In this document: positions 54,028 to 63,966 of the stretch, in pieces
How the letters are laid out: each line of letters starts with the position of its first letter
Numbering within the stretch: position 1 is the stretch's first letter
Origin: Paenibacillus qinlingensis
Lineage (GTDB): Bacteria > Bacillota > Bacilli > Paenibacillales > NBRC-103111
Assembly (NCBI RefSeq): GCF_013204845.1
Contig: NZ_JABMKY010000017.1
Coordinates: forward strand, 1 to 64,000
DNA length: 64,000 bases
Direction of reading: 5' to 3'
Notes under the pieces: model-generated
The model's input: the letters and a program-made list of their open reading frames with translations, nothing else
Told to the model about the DNA's origin: nothing
Databases searched by the model: none
Translations under genes and position numbers: made by a program

Positions 54028-56376
54028 ATGAATATAAAATCTTTTTTAGGAGCAAAAGCTTATTTCATAAAAATGGTGTTATGGATCAGCATGGCCATTC
54101 TTATACTTGTGGTTGTTCTTTCCACGGTTGTTTATATTAATTCGCAAAATCTATTGGTTAAAAATGAATATGCATCCAATCAAAAAATACTGTATCAAGT
54201 CAAGTATAATATGTCGTTCATGGATCAAACGATTTCCAATTTATCGAAATTTCTTTACTTAAATAGCGATGTAACCGCTATCATGTATGCGAAGCAGGAA
54301 GATATGATTGCAGTGTCAAGCCACTTGGCGAAAGTCGTCAGTTCTGTCACTTCAGCAAATCCTTATATTCATTCCATTGGCATTTATAATCGGAATTTGG
54401 ATCAATCATATAGTTCGGGTTTTCCTTTGTTTTTTAAAGATCAGATGCTCTACGATTTTATTAATTCGAATCAAGCCCTGCCGAAGTTGAAACCGATTTT
54501 TCGTGATATCAAAAAACTGGTAAACGGGGTAACCGAGCCTGAGTATGTATTCTCCTATTTCATCTACGAAACTACATCGAGTGAGGCTAAGCCGGACGGC
54601 GTTGTCGTTATTAACGTTAAACCGCAGTGGTTGCTAGAGAATATTAATCAAATTAATATGATTGATAAGAAAAAAGGCGATAATGTTTTTATTTTGGACC
54701 AGTATGGTAAGTACTTGGATGATGGCACCAATGACCCGACGATTAAGGAGTGGCTGAAAAGTGACTTTTTGGGGTATAAAACTGAACATCCACAGGCACA
54801 ACGAGATGGTTTTTTTCAAAGCAAGCATGGCGGAACGCAATATTTAGTGACGTACACGAATGTCGATAACACGGGGATGACCCTGCTAAAAACACAGCCA
54901 ATCCTTGAAATCTATACCTATATCAATAGATTAAGAAATAGTATTATCATCATCACGCTCATTTTTCTTGTCATGGCCATTGTGATATCCATTGGTATTT
55001 CCCGGAAAATATATGGGCCCGTGGGGAAACTGGTGAATTCTATCATGTTGGACCGGATCCGGAGATCGGACAAAGACGAGGTCGTCGATGAGATCTCTTA
55101 TTTAAACACCGTCTACAGACAATCTATGGAGATGCTTGATCATTTTGATAAGGAAAAGGTGCAGTTTAAAGATGTTATGAAGCATTATTGGTTAAGCAGG
55201 CTGCTCACAGAGAGTTTATCCATCGGCAGATCTGAATTAGAAAATATTTTTAAAGAAATGAGAATTTCATTATCCTTGGAAGGTTCATATGCCATATGTG
55301 TATTGAAAATCGATAACTATAAGGAATTTCAGCATTCGTTCCATGCCAAGGATAAAGATACGATTCGCTTTGCTATGATCAATATTGCTTCCGAAATTAT
55401 GGCCAAAAAGTTCCCTAACGAAGGTCTGGATATGAAAGACGATCATGTCGTGTTGATTGTAAGTATTCCAGAGGCGGATGAGCAGTTCCCTCATCATATC
55501 GTTCCTCTCCTTAAAGAAGCTCAGGAGAACGTTTCCCGATACTTTAAAATTTCCTTCACGGCATCGATCAGTGAGAAGACGACTCACATGCAGGAATTAC
55601 ACGGATTGTATAATAAGGCGCTGGATCAAGCGATGTATCGCTTATTATTAGGGCATTCAGCTGTCATGACTTATGAAACGGTTAAGAAAAATGTGGAGAG
55701 TAAAAAAACAGGGCATCCCAAAAGTCTTGAGGATCGGTTTCTGGAAACGATGAAAACGGGTGATATCACAGCGATGGAGGGGGTATTAGCCCATATATTT
55801 GAGGAGTTGGGCACGCTAAACTATCACAATGCGTTGGTCTCTATCATAAGACTCGTGGATGCCGTCATAGAGACGCTCGAAGAAATGAAAGTGACGGTAG
55901 CGCCATCTTTGCATATTTCATCCATTAGCCGCAATATTTTAGAGAAAGAGACGATTGTCGATATCCATCGAATTATTTTAGGTGCCCTGCAAGATTCGTT
56001 CAAAAAAGATCACGAGGGAAATACCAATAAACTCAACTATTTCTTAGTGGATGCGGTTACGGAATACATTCAAAATCATTTCCAAGATCCGTCTTTAAGC
56101 CTGACTTCGATCGCTTCGATCATGAAAATTTCCACAAGAAATTTAAGCAAAATATATAAGGAAGCTACGCAGATATCGATTCCTGATTATATTAATGAGT
56201 TTCGTTTAGCCAAAGCGGCAGAGCTGCTTATCCAAGATAACCTGAGTGTATATGAAATAGTTGAAAAGGTGGGCATCATGAATGAAACCTATTTTTTCAG
56301 TATGTTCAAAAAGAAATACAAGGTCACACCGAAGGAGTATGCCTTGCGCAGAAATATGACGAAATTGAATCAGTAG
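54028..56376 (+). CDS. Membrane-bound Cache-AraC regulator
   Basis: The product is 782 residues. A helix at 15-37 (MVLWISMAILILVVVLSTVV) and another near 305-325 enclose an extracytoplasmic Cache-like sensor domain. The cytoplasmic part ends in an AraC HTH (about 675-775: LSLTSIASIMKISTRNLSKIYKEA, VYEIVEKVGIMNETYFFSMFKKKY, TPKEY). This one-component layout is frequent in Paenibacillus and controls nearby sugar genes. It probably regulates the convergent GH2 operon or an operon elsewhere. Confidence 0.88.
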   Translation: MNIKSFLGAKAYFIKMVLWISMAILILVVVLSTVVYINSQNLLVKNEYASNQKILYQVKYNMSFMDQTISNLSKFLYLNSDVTAIMYAKQEDMIAVSSHLAKVVSSVTSANPYIHSIGIYNRNLDQSYSSGFPLFFKDQMLYDFINSNQALPKLKPIFRDIKKLVNGVTEPEYVFSYFIYETTSSEAKPDGVVVINVKPQWLLENINQINMIDKKKGDNVFILDQYGKYLDDGTNDPTIKEWLKSDFLGYKTEHPQAQRDGFFQSKHGGTQYLVTYTNVDNTGMTLLKTQPILEIYTYINRLRNSIIIITLIFLVMAIVISIGISRKIYGPVGKLVNSIMLDRIRRSDKDEVVDEISYLNTVYRQSMEMLDHFDKEKVQFKDVMKHYWLSRLLTESLSIGRSELENIFKEMRISLSLEGSYAICVLKIDNYKEFQHSFHAKDKDTIRFAMINIASEIMAKKFPNEGLDMKDDHVVLIVSIPEADEQFPHHIVPLLKEAQENVSRYFKISFTASISEKTTHMQELHGLYNKALDQAMYRLLLGHSAVMTYETVKKNVESKKTGHPKSLEDRFLETMKTGDITAMEGVLAHIFEELGTLNYHNALVSIIRLVDAVIETLEEMKVTVAPSLHISSISRNILEKETIVDIHRIILGALQDSFKKDHEGNTNKLNYFLVDAVTEYIQNHFQDPSLSLTSIASIMKISTRNLSKIYKEATQISIPDYINEFRLAKAAELLIQDNLSVYEIVEKVGIMNETYFFSMFKKKYKVTPKEYALRRNMTKLNQ

Positions 56377-56400
56377 AACAAAAGAAAGGCCATCGATAGG

Positions 56401-57369
56401 TCACATCACCTGATATTCGGCAACAGATAGACTGGCGTAATCACCCACATGTTCACCTAAACCTGATGGAACTACGCGGCATACACGAAGCGCATGAGGG
56501 AGCGCTTCCCTCTGAAGTTCATGAAGTGTGTGAGCTTCAAGCAGGTCGCGCTGTCTGGCATAAATGCTGCCAATGACGATCAACTCAGGGTTGAGAATGT
56601 CCACTAGGACAGATAGCCCTCTTCCAAGCTGTACACCAACAGTGCGAAACACTTCTAAGGCTGCAATGTCCCCTAATTGCGCGGCCTCCGATATCTGCTG
56701 TGCCGTAATCGATGCCAATTGCGATTCGGATCGGCAATAGCTGGGAGGCTGCCCAAACGCCAAAGCCTCCTTGGCTTTCATTTGTCCCAGTTGAACAATG
56801 CCGCCTCCGCTGCAGAAGCCTTCGAAGGACCCCGGTTTGCCATAACCGATGGGCCCAGTAGGTTCAAGCCTCATATGACCAATTTCACCAGCCATATCAT
56901 TCGTCCCTGCGTACAGCTTTCCATCCAAAATAAGTCCAGCACCCATGCCCGTACCGAAAGTTAGGAAGATCATATTCCGTGTTCCCACGCCAGCACCCCA
57001 ACGCCATTCCGCCAAAGCACAAGCATTCGCATCATTCTGCAAGCCAACAGGAACACCAAACCGTTCCTTAATTAACGTAACGATGGGGATGTGATCCCAC
57101 CCAGGCAAATTCGGTGGTGAGAGAATGATCCCTTGTTTGCTGTCCAGCGGCCCCCCGCAGCTGATGCCAATTGCTGCGAGTGAACCGCCTTGCTCAAGCA
57201 ATAATTGCTCTAGGATAGATTGAAGCTTCGTAATGGTCTGGTACGGATCTTTGGGCGTGGGAAATTGAACTTTTCCAAGTAGGGTAATCTCGTGATGATC
57301 CATCCTTTTTCCGACCGTAACGGCACACTTGGTTCCTCCAATATCGAAGCCAGCAAGAATTGTCATCAT
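56401..57369 (-). CDS. ROK-family sugar kinase
   Basis: ATG at 57369 overlaps the SIS gene stop and has AAAGGGAG upstream, giving 322 residues. The ATP-binding motif is GFDIGGTKCAV. It also has LQNDANACALAEWRWG, FGTGMGAGLILDG and EIGHMRLEP, plus a short cysteine region (EGFCSGGG). There is no DNA-binding domain, so it is a kinase (glucose, mannose or fructose type). It probably phosphorylates the sugar released by the GH2 enzyme in the same operon. Confidence 0.9.
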   Translation of the reverse strand: MMTILAGFDIGGTKCAVTVGKRMDHHEITLLGKVQFPTPKDPYQTITKLQSILEQLLLEQGGSLAAIGISCGGPLDSKQGIILSPPNLPGWDHIPIVTLIKERFGVPVGLQNDANACALAEWRWGAGVGTRNMIFLTFGTGMGAGLILDGKLYAGTNDMAGEIGHMRLEPTGPIGYGKPGSFEGFCSGGGIVQLGQMKAKEALAFGQPPSYCRSESQLASITAQQISEAAQLGDIAALEVFRTVGVQLGRGLSVLVDILNPELIVIGSIYARQRDLLEAHTLHELQREALPHALRVCRVVPSGLGEHVGDYASLSVAEYQVM

Positions 57370-58016
57370 CCGAAAAACTCCCTTTCCAACATTATGCATA
57401 GGGTGTGATAAATCGGCAGGTGGCGCTCCTGGATATCCGGTGTTTGCTCCCAAGGCACCGTTATGGTCACGTCGCATAGGTCCTTTAATCGGCCGCCTTG
57501 TTTCCCGGTTAATCCGACGGTAGGCATACCCATTGCTCTCGCGATCTGGACAGCCCGAATCACATTCGTGGAATTACCGGAAGTCGAGAGAGCCAGGAGG
57601 ATATCTCCCTTTTTACCATAGCCATACACTTGTTGTGCAAAAATCATTTCCGGTTCTACATCATTGCCGAAGGCTGTTACCAAGGCAGAGTGATTGGTAA
57701 GTGAAATGGCGGGGAGCGCTTGCTGCAGACGATCGGCTAAGTAGTCTCCATTCAGTTCATCCCATTCTTGGACTAAGGAATTACGAAAAGATGAGGGGAC
57801 AGGCCTTTTGGATAGAAAGCCTTTCATGAGCTCGCCGACAATATGATCACAATCAGAGGCGCTCCCCCCATTGCCGCATAGCAGCATTTTTCCATCGGAA
57901 TGGAACGCTTCCGCACATAATTGGAATGCCGCTATAATATCATGCGTACATATGTCTAAGTCTGGATAACGGGTTACAAGCTGCTGCATATGGTTTTCCA
58001 GGACCATTTTCTCCAT
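57366..58016 (-). CDS. SIS-domain phosphosugar isomerase (GmhA-like)
   Basis: The product is 216 residues. LLCGNGGSASDCDHIVGELMKGF and LALSTSGNSTNVIRAVQIARAMG are the phosphosugar-binding loops of the SIS/GmhA family. It lies 12 bases after the GH2 gene and overlaps the ROK kinase start, giving a hydrolase-isomerase-kinase operon. The actual substrate is probably a hexose phosphate of that pathway. Confidence 0.85.
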   Translation of the reverse strand: MEKMVLENHMQQLVTRYPDLDICTHDIIAAFQLCAEAFHSDGKMLLCGNGGSASDCDHIVGELMKGFLSKRPVPSSFRNSLVQEWDELNGDYLADRLQQALPAISLTNHSALVTAFGNDVEPEMIFAQQVYGYGKKGDILLALSTSGNSTNVIRAVQIARAMGMPTVGLTGKQGGRLKDLCDVTITVPWEQTPDIQERHLPIYHTLCIMLEREFFG

Positions 58017-58028
58017 CGTAAAATTCCC

Positions 58029-60362
58029 CTATCTACCGATCTCATCGGCTCGAAAATCATTAGAAATAGCGGCAATTTGAGGCAACCAGCTCTTATATGT
58101 TTCCAAAGAGAATGCGGGGAAGCCAAGCAGGTAGTGATTGCCATAGGTTCGTCCCTGAATGTTCCATTCAATGAGCAGTAATTGCTGCTTGGCATGGGAA
58201 ATCGAGATTTTCCCTAGCTCAGAAGTGCCGTTAGCCTCGACCTCAAAGCTCCCTGCCATAAGCGTTTCTTTGGAATCAGCATCCCAAATGCGATAAGATC
58301 CAACAGCGGATTCCCGGGAGTCATTGCCTGCGGCTACACGCACATGCCAATTCTCAGGTTCATCGATCATTATGCAGACGGGGACTTGGCTTCTTTGGAT
58401 ATAATGAAAGGCCAACTTCTTGCCATAGTAATAATCAACGACGCTATCAGAGAATTGGGGCCAGCCGTCGATCATATTCCACCAGATGATGCCTGTTTTC
58501 CGCCATTTTTTGAGTCTGGCCGTCTCGATGAAGAACTTCTTGGCCTCAGCTTGGGAAATTTGCGATGCGAGTATAAAGTCTTCGATAGATTCGGGAACGG
58601 CACCGAATAACTCCTTAATTTGGTTCGCCATTAATTGGATCCGTGTCGCGTTATGTCCTTGATAGCCGCTAACTGCCGTTGCGTGCGCGACCCATTGCTC
58701 ATCCTTACTGTTAAATGGCCATAGATGATCGGGTTCGATAAACTTTTGGATTGACGATAGATTCGGACAGCCATGATACCCAATTTCAGAGATAAAATGG
58801 TCACTACTCGTCTTATAATAGGAACTTTTATAGTAATCCCGCGGGCCCCAAAGATGCCGTTCGGGAGCTAGGTTCATGTTGCCTGAACGGATCACCTCAG
58901 GTGACAGGTAGGGAGAACTTGGCAAATAAGCACGGTGAGGATCATACTGCTGAATCACTTGCGGAAGCAAGCTTCGTGTGATCTGATTCACGCCAGGATC
59001 AGGCAGACCATACCACCCATAAGCCTCGTCACATTCGTTATCCCCGCACCATAGAACAAGCGAGGCGTGGTTCCGTAATTTGCGGACAACAGCGCTTGCT
59101 TCAAGTCGCATGGACTCGCTGAACTCGGGCGTTTGTGGATAGACAGCGCAAGCCATGGCAAAGTCCTGCCAGACCATTAACCCATGACGGTCGCAGAAGT
59201 TAAAAAAGGCATGATCCTCATAGACATTGCCTCCCCAGCAACGAACGATGTTGCTGCCTGTTTCAGTGAACAGCTGGAGAGCCTTCTCGTAGCGACTGGC
59301 GTCTCGGCTATGAAACGCATCCATCGGCACCCAATTTGAGCCTTTGCACATGATCGGGGTATGGTTTACTTTAAATAGGAATTCGCCGCCCGCTTCAATC
59401 GTGGTTGTTTCGGTCCGAATCAATTGAACATGACGAATGCCGATTTGCTCTGTACGTGAAGCGAGTATACGTCCCTGATGAATTAATTCGGTCGTCATCT
59501 CATAGAGATGGGGATCCCCATATCCATTCGGCCACCAGAGCAGGGGGTTCTCGATGGAAACGGTAAGGGAGCCGACGTTGAATAAGACGGGCCTACTCAG
59601 CTGAAACTGAGATGCTCCTGACCTGCCGCTCACCCGAATCTCCAATCCATGATAAAAATAAGCAGGATCTGTGGTCACTCGGTAAAATAATCCGATTTGG
59701 GCAGCTGAAAGATTTTTATCTACAGATAGGGTATAGAAATATAGATCGGTCAGGGCATGATCCTCACATGCGACCAACGATACGGATCGCCAAATGCCCG
59801 CAGACACTGCGCGGGGCATAATATCCCATCCGAAGCTATGAGCAGCCTTGCGTACGAATAATTGCTCGCCATTGGTGGCCTGTCCATAGCAAATCACATC
59901 GGTGCTGCGCTGCCCTGCCTCGATAATCGGCGAACGCAACCGGACAAATAGCGTATTCTCACCATCGTACAGGAGTGTATTTGTTGTTTCGAGACTCACT
60001 TCAATGAACATATTGTCGCTGGAGCCAAGCTCTTCGCCGTTCAACCAGTAAGTTGCGCAGCAGTCAACCCCTTGAAACACCAGCTCGGTTCGCTTGCCCG
60101 CCATCGTTGGCGGAGCGGTGAACGTTAAGCTGTACCACCACTCATAGAGCTCGTAAGGGCGAAGTTCATTAATATTGGTTCCTACGAAGGGCTCAGGAAG
60201 CAGGTCGCTCCCTACTAAGTCGAGCTCGACATTCCCCGGTACTTGAGCGTTAATACAAGGCAAATCTAAGTTGTTCAATTCATCTGGATGGTGGACCTGC
60301 CATTCTCCTTGCGGAAAATAAACAAGCTTCCATTGACCGTCCAGGCACAGTTCTTTTGTCAT
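58029..60362 (-). CDS. GH2 glycoside hydrolase, beta-mannosidase-like
   Basis: The product is 777 residues, intracellular, with no signal peptide. The N-terminal sugar-binding domain (about 1-190), an Ig-like domain and the TIM barrel (about 300-620) match GH2 beta-mannosidases. It has GSNWVPMDAFHSRDA, NIVRCWGGNVYEDHAFF, the acid/base in WCGDNECDEA and the nucleophile in FISEIGYHG. It would remove non-reducing mannose or a related sugar. It is the first gene of a three-gene operon divergent from the FAD oxidoreductase gene. Confidence 0.9.
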   Translation of the reverse strand: MTKELCLDGQWKLVYFPQGEWQVHHPDELNNLDLPCINAQVPGNVELDLVGSDLLPEPFVGTNINELRPYELYEWWYSLTFTAPPTMAGKRTELVFQGVDCCATYWLNGEELGSSDNMFIEVSLETTNTLLYDGENTLFVRLRSPIIEAGQRSTDVICYGQATNGEQLFVRKAAHSFGWDIMPRAVSAGIWRSVSLVACEDHALTDLYFYTLSVDKNLSAAQIGLFYRVTTDPAYFYHGLEIRVSGRSGASQFQLSRPVLFNVGSLTVSIENPLLWWPNGYGDPHLYEMTTELIHQGRILASRTEQIGIRHVQLIRTETTTIEAGGEFLFKVNHTPIMCKGSNWVPMDAFHSRDASRYEKALQLFTETGSNIVRCWGGNVYEDHAFFNFCDRHGLMVWQDFAMACAVYPQTPEFSESMRLEASAVVRKLRNHASLVLWCGDNECDEAYGWYGLPDPGVNQITRSLLPQVIQQYDPHRAYLPSSPYLSPEVIRSGNMNLAPERHLWGPRDYYKSSYYKTSSDHFISEIGYHGCPNLSSIQKFIEPDHLWPFNSKDEQWVAHATAVSGYQGHNATRIQLMANQIKELFGAVPESIEDFILASQISQAEAKKFFIETARLKKWRKTGIIWWNMIDGWPQFSDSVVDYYYGKKLAFHYIQRSQVPVCIMIDEPENWHVRVAAGNDSRESAVGSYRIWDADSKETLMAGSFEVEANGTSELGKISISHAKQQLLLIEWNIQGRTYGNHYLLGFPAFSLETYKSWLPQIAAISNDFRADEIGR

Positions 60363-60469
60363 TTGAAAACCTCCTTCAATTAAGTGCCAATGGATTCATT
60401 GTAAAAGGGAGGCCGTAATAAAACTTGCCGTATGTTCAGAATACTTGCACGATTATCGGATATGACTCA

Positions 60470-60503
60470 TTTTGAAGGAAAATGCACAATGTGTAATATA
60501 CTT
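60470..60503 (+). promoter_or_regulatory. 34-bp promoter element, copy 1
   Basis: TTTTGAAGGAAAAT, twelve less similar bases, then TAATATAC. It aligns without gaps to 63967-64000 at about 26 of 34 positions. It lies about 70 bases before the FAD oxidoreductase start. The AraC protein encoded at 62965 is a candidate ligand. Confidence 0.5.
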
Positions 60504-60571
60504 TGCCGTAAGTATCACCTAAAGTTGAAATGTAATATGAAGTGATTTATATGGGGAATGGGGTTTGTCAC

Positions 60572-61822
60572 ATGCCTACGAATCAATATGAGCTTCACCG
60601 CCAAGTTCCAGTTTACGATCGTGCTGATTTGGTAGTCATTGGGGGAGGGCCCGCTGGTGTTGCTGCAGCCATAGCTGGAGCCCGTTGCGGGAAAAGGGTG
60701 ATTCTGCTTGAACACTCCGCTCAGCTCGGGGGGATGGGAACACTTGGAAATGTGAGTATTTTTATGAAGGTTGGCAATTGCACAGGCATTTATAGGGAGC
60801 TCATTGCTGAGTTTGCTTCTGCACATCTGCCGAATGGCCATGAGGAAGGTTTAGAGCATCAATTTAATCCATTTCGTCTCCGCTATTACTTAAATGAAAA
60901 GTTGGAACGCGAGCATGTAAAGGTCTGCTATCATACGAGTTTTGTTTCCTCTGTTCTCATCGAGAATCAGTTGAAGGCAGTAATCATCAACACCCGGGAA
61001 GGATTACGAGCTGTTGAAGGGGGAATATTTCTCGATTGCACGGGAGATGCGCGCGTAGCGATTGATGCTGGGGCTGCTTACACATCAGGGCGCGAATCTG
61101 ATGGGATGACACAGCCCATGACGCTGATGTTTATGATGCAGAATACCGGGGCGCCTGTACAAGCCTATTTGCCAGAGGGATGCTATTCCTATGAGACGCC
61201 AGCGGATTTGCCCCAAGGGCGGCACTTATATTGGGAGCGAATGGGCGATGGCACGTTGCTGGTGAATATGAGTCGGGTAAAAGGGAATGGCGCAAAAATC
61301 GATGATGTTAATTTTGCAGAGAAGGAGTGTCTTCGACAGGTTTTCTCTATCGCGAATTATTTACAGCGAAATGGTTTTGAGACCTACACGATTTCCCATA
61401 TTGCATCGCAAACAGGAGTCAGAGAAACGAATCAGCACGTAGGATTATATACACTGACGGAAGAGGACTTAATGACAGGTCGCCGCTGCGCAGATGTGGT
61501 GGCGCAAACGAACTACGAGATCGATATCCATAGTCCTGACGGCGCAAAGGTTACCGATGAGAGGCACATCGATGGTTATGACATTCCTTATCGCTGCATG
61601 GTACCGGCAAGTATTGAGGGAGTATTGGTAGCCGGGCGCGCTATATCCGCCACCCATGTAGCGATGTCATCCATGCGTATTCAGGCTACGTGTTACGCGC
61701 TAGGCCAAGCGGCAGGGATAGCTGCTTCGATTGCGATAGACAGCAATTCCAAGTTGAGAGACGTTCCTATCGAAAAGCTTCATGAAGAATTAAAGAAGCA
61801 AGGTGTTCATTTTGTTCAATGA
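60572..61822 (+). CDS. FAD-dependent oxidoreductase (FAD_oxidored family)
   Basis: ATG at 60572 (MPTNQYEL) follows GGGG; an earlier start at 60542 is possible. The product is 416 residues. The dinucleotide-binding motif is ADLVVIGGGPAGVAAAIAGARCG, and LDCTGDARVA and GVLVAGRAISATHVA fit the FAD_oxidored family common in polysaccharide-use loci of Paenibacillus. The substrate is unknown. It is followed by the SGNH hydrolase. Confidence 0.85.
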   Translation: MPTNQYELHRQVPVYDRADLVVIGGGPAGVAAAIAGARCGKRVILLEHSAQLGGMGTLGNVSIFMKVGNCTGIYRELIAEFASAHLPNGHEEGLEHQFNPFRLRYYLNEKLEREHVKVCYHTSFVSSVLIENQLKAVIINTREGLRAVEGGIFLDCTGDARVAIDAGAAYTSGRESDGMTQPMTLMFMMQNTGAPVQAYLPEGCYSYETPADLPQGRHLYWERMGDGTLLVNMSRVKGNGAKIDDVNFAEKECLRQVFSIANYLQRNGFETYTISHIASQTGVRETNQHVGLYTLTEEDLMTGRRCADVVAQTNYEIDIHSPDGAKVTDERHIDGYDIPYRCMVPASIEGVLVAGRAISATHVAMSSMRIQATCYALGQAAGIAASIAIDSNSKLRDVPIEKLHEELKKQGVHFVQ

Positions 61823-61893
61823 ATGATCCAAGGATATGAACTGAAGCTGACCTCAGATGAATATGATTTTACAATTGAAGGAGTTGCGTGCCC

Positions 61894-62934
61894 ATGAATC
61901 CAGAGAGCCGCCGACAGACTGCGGAAGCATTTATTTTTGTCCGAGAAGAGAACGTGTCTATCCGGTACCGTCCTTTAGTCAAGCATCCTATGGTATTGCG
62001 GAGTCATGCGGATGAGGATCATCCGGACAATATCCTTTACGCAGAGGGAATAGATTATGTCGTCGATTACGATCGCGGTGTCATTCGCCGGACAACGCAA
62101 AGCGGGATCCCTGATTGGTCCCGTCACGAATTATACAGCCAAACGGAGTTTGATCATACCGTATTCAAAAATTGCAGCAATCGTGAATTTACCGTGTATG
62201 GGGATTATGTGTATGAGAACGATCCGTTAACAGACGGCTTCGTTGCCCATGATAAAAGCGAAAATCGAGCCGGAGTGGAGCGCTGGTTTTCCAAATTGCG
62301 AACCAGCGAGGAGAGTTCAATCGTTGTTTTTGGCGACAGCATTAGTGCAGGCGGGGAGGCGAGCGAAGAAAAGTTTATGTACTTCAACCGAGTTCATCAA
62401 TTTCTCAATGATCACTATCCGAGCAGCCGAATCCGTCTGTTGAATAAATCAGTCGGAGGTGAAACGAGCAAAGATGGAAAGAATCGCCTAGAGCGCGATG
62501 TCATTCCTTTGCGGCCTGATCTCGTAATCATCGGATTCGGGATGAACGATCAGAACAAATATGGGGAAGGAGTAGGTGTTTCGCCGGCGGATTTTGAAAG
62601 CAATCTACGTCAAATGATCGAGGCCATTAAGAAGTTGGGCAACAGCGATATTGTGCTCGTTACGCCTTGCCTGCCGAATCCGAAATGGTGGTATGCCAGC
62701 GGATGGACTGGCCGGTATGCGGAAGTCATCCGCCGGCTGGGCCGGGAATATGGTGTCGGCGTAGCTGACGTCACTGCGCTTTGGGAGCAGGAACTGGCAG
62801 CCGGCAAATCACCGGAAAGTCTGCTCCTGAACAACATCAATCATCCGAATGATTATGGGCACTGGCTTTATTTCCAAGCTTTTGTCCCGCTGCTAAGGGA
62901 TAACTTAAATATAATCGAAACGGGAAAAGCTTGA
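61894..62934 (+). CDS. SGNH/GDSL-family hydrolase
   Basis: ATG at 61894 (ten bases after AAGGAG) gives 346 residues; a GTG at 61888 is possible. An N-terminal beta-rich domain (about 1-130) precedes the SGNH domain: block I VVFGDSISAGGE, block II GGETS, block III GFGMNDQN, block V NHPNDYGH. It has no signal peptide. It probably removes acetyl or other ester groups from imported sugars, working with the FAD enzyme and the GH2 operon. Confidence 0.85.
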   Translation: MNPESRRQTAEAFIFVREENVSIRYRPLVKHPMVLRSHADEDHPDNILYAEGIDYVVDYDRGVIRRTTQSGIPDWSRHELYSQTEFDHTVFKNCSNREFTVYGDYVYENDPLTDGFVAHDKSENRAGVERWFSKLRTSEESSIVVFGDSISAGGEASEEKFMYFNRVHQFLNDHYPSSRIRLLNKSVGGETSKDGKNRLERDVIPLRPDLVIIGFGMNDQNKYGEGVGVSPADFESNLRQMIEAIKKLGNSDIVLVTPCLPNPKWWYASGWTGRYAEVIRRLGREYGVGVADVTALWEQELAAGKSPESLLLNNINHPNDYGHWLYFQAFVPLLRDNLNIIETGKA

Positions 62935-62950
62935 GAAATCAAGCTTTTTT
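62925..62950 (+). terminator. Terminator overlapping the SGNH stop codon
   Basis: AAAAGCTTGA (62925-62934) pairs with TCAAGCTTTT (62939-62948) around GAAA, with T-rich tail. The stop TGA is part of the 5' arm. Confidence 0.75.
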
Positions 62951-62964
62951 GTATTTGGACTCCT

Positions 62965-63816
62965 TCACAAAACCGGCCGTCCAGCACTCGGAGAAAACCC
63001 ATACTTCCTTTTAAAACAACGAATAAAATAAGGCAAAGAATTAAAGCCCGACGCCAGAGCTATTTCCGTAACAGGTAAGCTGGAATTATGCAGCAGCCTA
63101 TGAGCGTATTGAAGTCTGTGCTCCTGCACATATTGCTGAAACGATTGACCGATGATGCTACTAAATTTTTCGCTAAAATAGTTCGGGCTCCATGTTGTGT
63201 GTGCTGCTGCTTGTTTCAATGTAATGGGTTCACGAAAATGAAAATCGATATAGTTCAAGGCTTTGCGCAGTTTGATTCGTTCAGGGACATCGCTGGAAGA
63301 AGTCTCTATAGTAGTGTGGAGATCCGTCGGAATCATACGCAGCAGATCAACAAGCAATCTGTCCAATGTGGCACGGATGGCTTGTTTTTTGCCGATTCTG
63401 GATGCTGTGCACTCCGCTAATAATCGGCGGCACTCCATTTCGATATAAATCAAATATTCACCCTCGCAGCGGACGGATAAACGATTAGGCTGCCTAAAGA
63501 GAAAGAGTCGCAGCTCCTCATCGAGCCATTCCTCAGTAAATTTCAAATTGATTAAACGAAGCGGGAAACCTGGGTCAGGAATAATGGTATGGAAATCAAC
63601 AGGGGTTAAAAGGTAAACCGAGCCTGGGACGAGTTGGGACGACTCACCGTTTAAGATTTGCGTACCTCTTCCAGATAGAATAATCTCCATCTCAAAAAAT
63701 TCATGGCCATGCAAATCGTGAAACCGGCTTACCTCATACTCAGAGATGCTGAAATGAAAGGATGGTGTGAGAAATTCATCGATCATATACCGATAGGGTG
63801 CTGGCGCTTTTCGCAT
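62965..63816 (-). CDS. AraC-family regulator with cupin sensor domain
   Basis: ATG at 63816 (MRKAPAPYRYMIDEF) follows GGAGAGGAG, giving 283 residues. The N-terminal cupin (HDLHGHEFFEMEIILSGRG) binds a ligand. The C-terminal AraC HTH pair (ITLKQAAAHTTWSPNYFSEKF, VTEIALASGFNSLPYFIRCFKRKYG) binds DNA. It converges on the SGNH gene. It probably controls the promoters that share the 34-bp element at 60470 and 63967. Confidence 0.88.
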   Translation of the reverse strand: MRKAPAPYRYMIDEFLTPSFHFSISEYEVSRFHDLHGHEFFEMEIILSGRGTQILNGESSQLVPGSVYLLTPVDFHTIIPDPGFPLRLINLKFTEEWLDEELRLFLFRQPNRLSVRCEGEYLIYIEMECRRLLAECTASRIGKKQAIRATLDRLLVDLLRMIPTDLHTTIETSSSDVPERIKLRKALNYIDFHFREPITLKQAAAHTTWSPNYFSEKFSSIIGQSFQQYVQEHRLQYAHRLLHNSSLPVTEIALASGFNSLPYFIRCFKRKYGFSPSAGRPVL

Positions 63817-63966
63817 AACTACGCTCCTCTCCTTACTTCCCATGTGTGTAGTATACAATATCAAGCGCATTCGTAGGTGGGGACAACTCTGTTTTCCTGC
63901 GAAGCTTACCAAGGTTAGAGGAAAACACGTGATTTGGAGGATTCTAACTCAATGGAACCTACACTT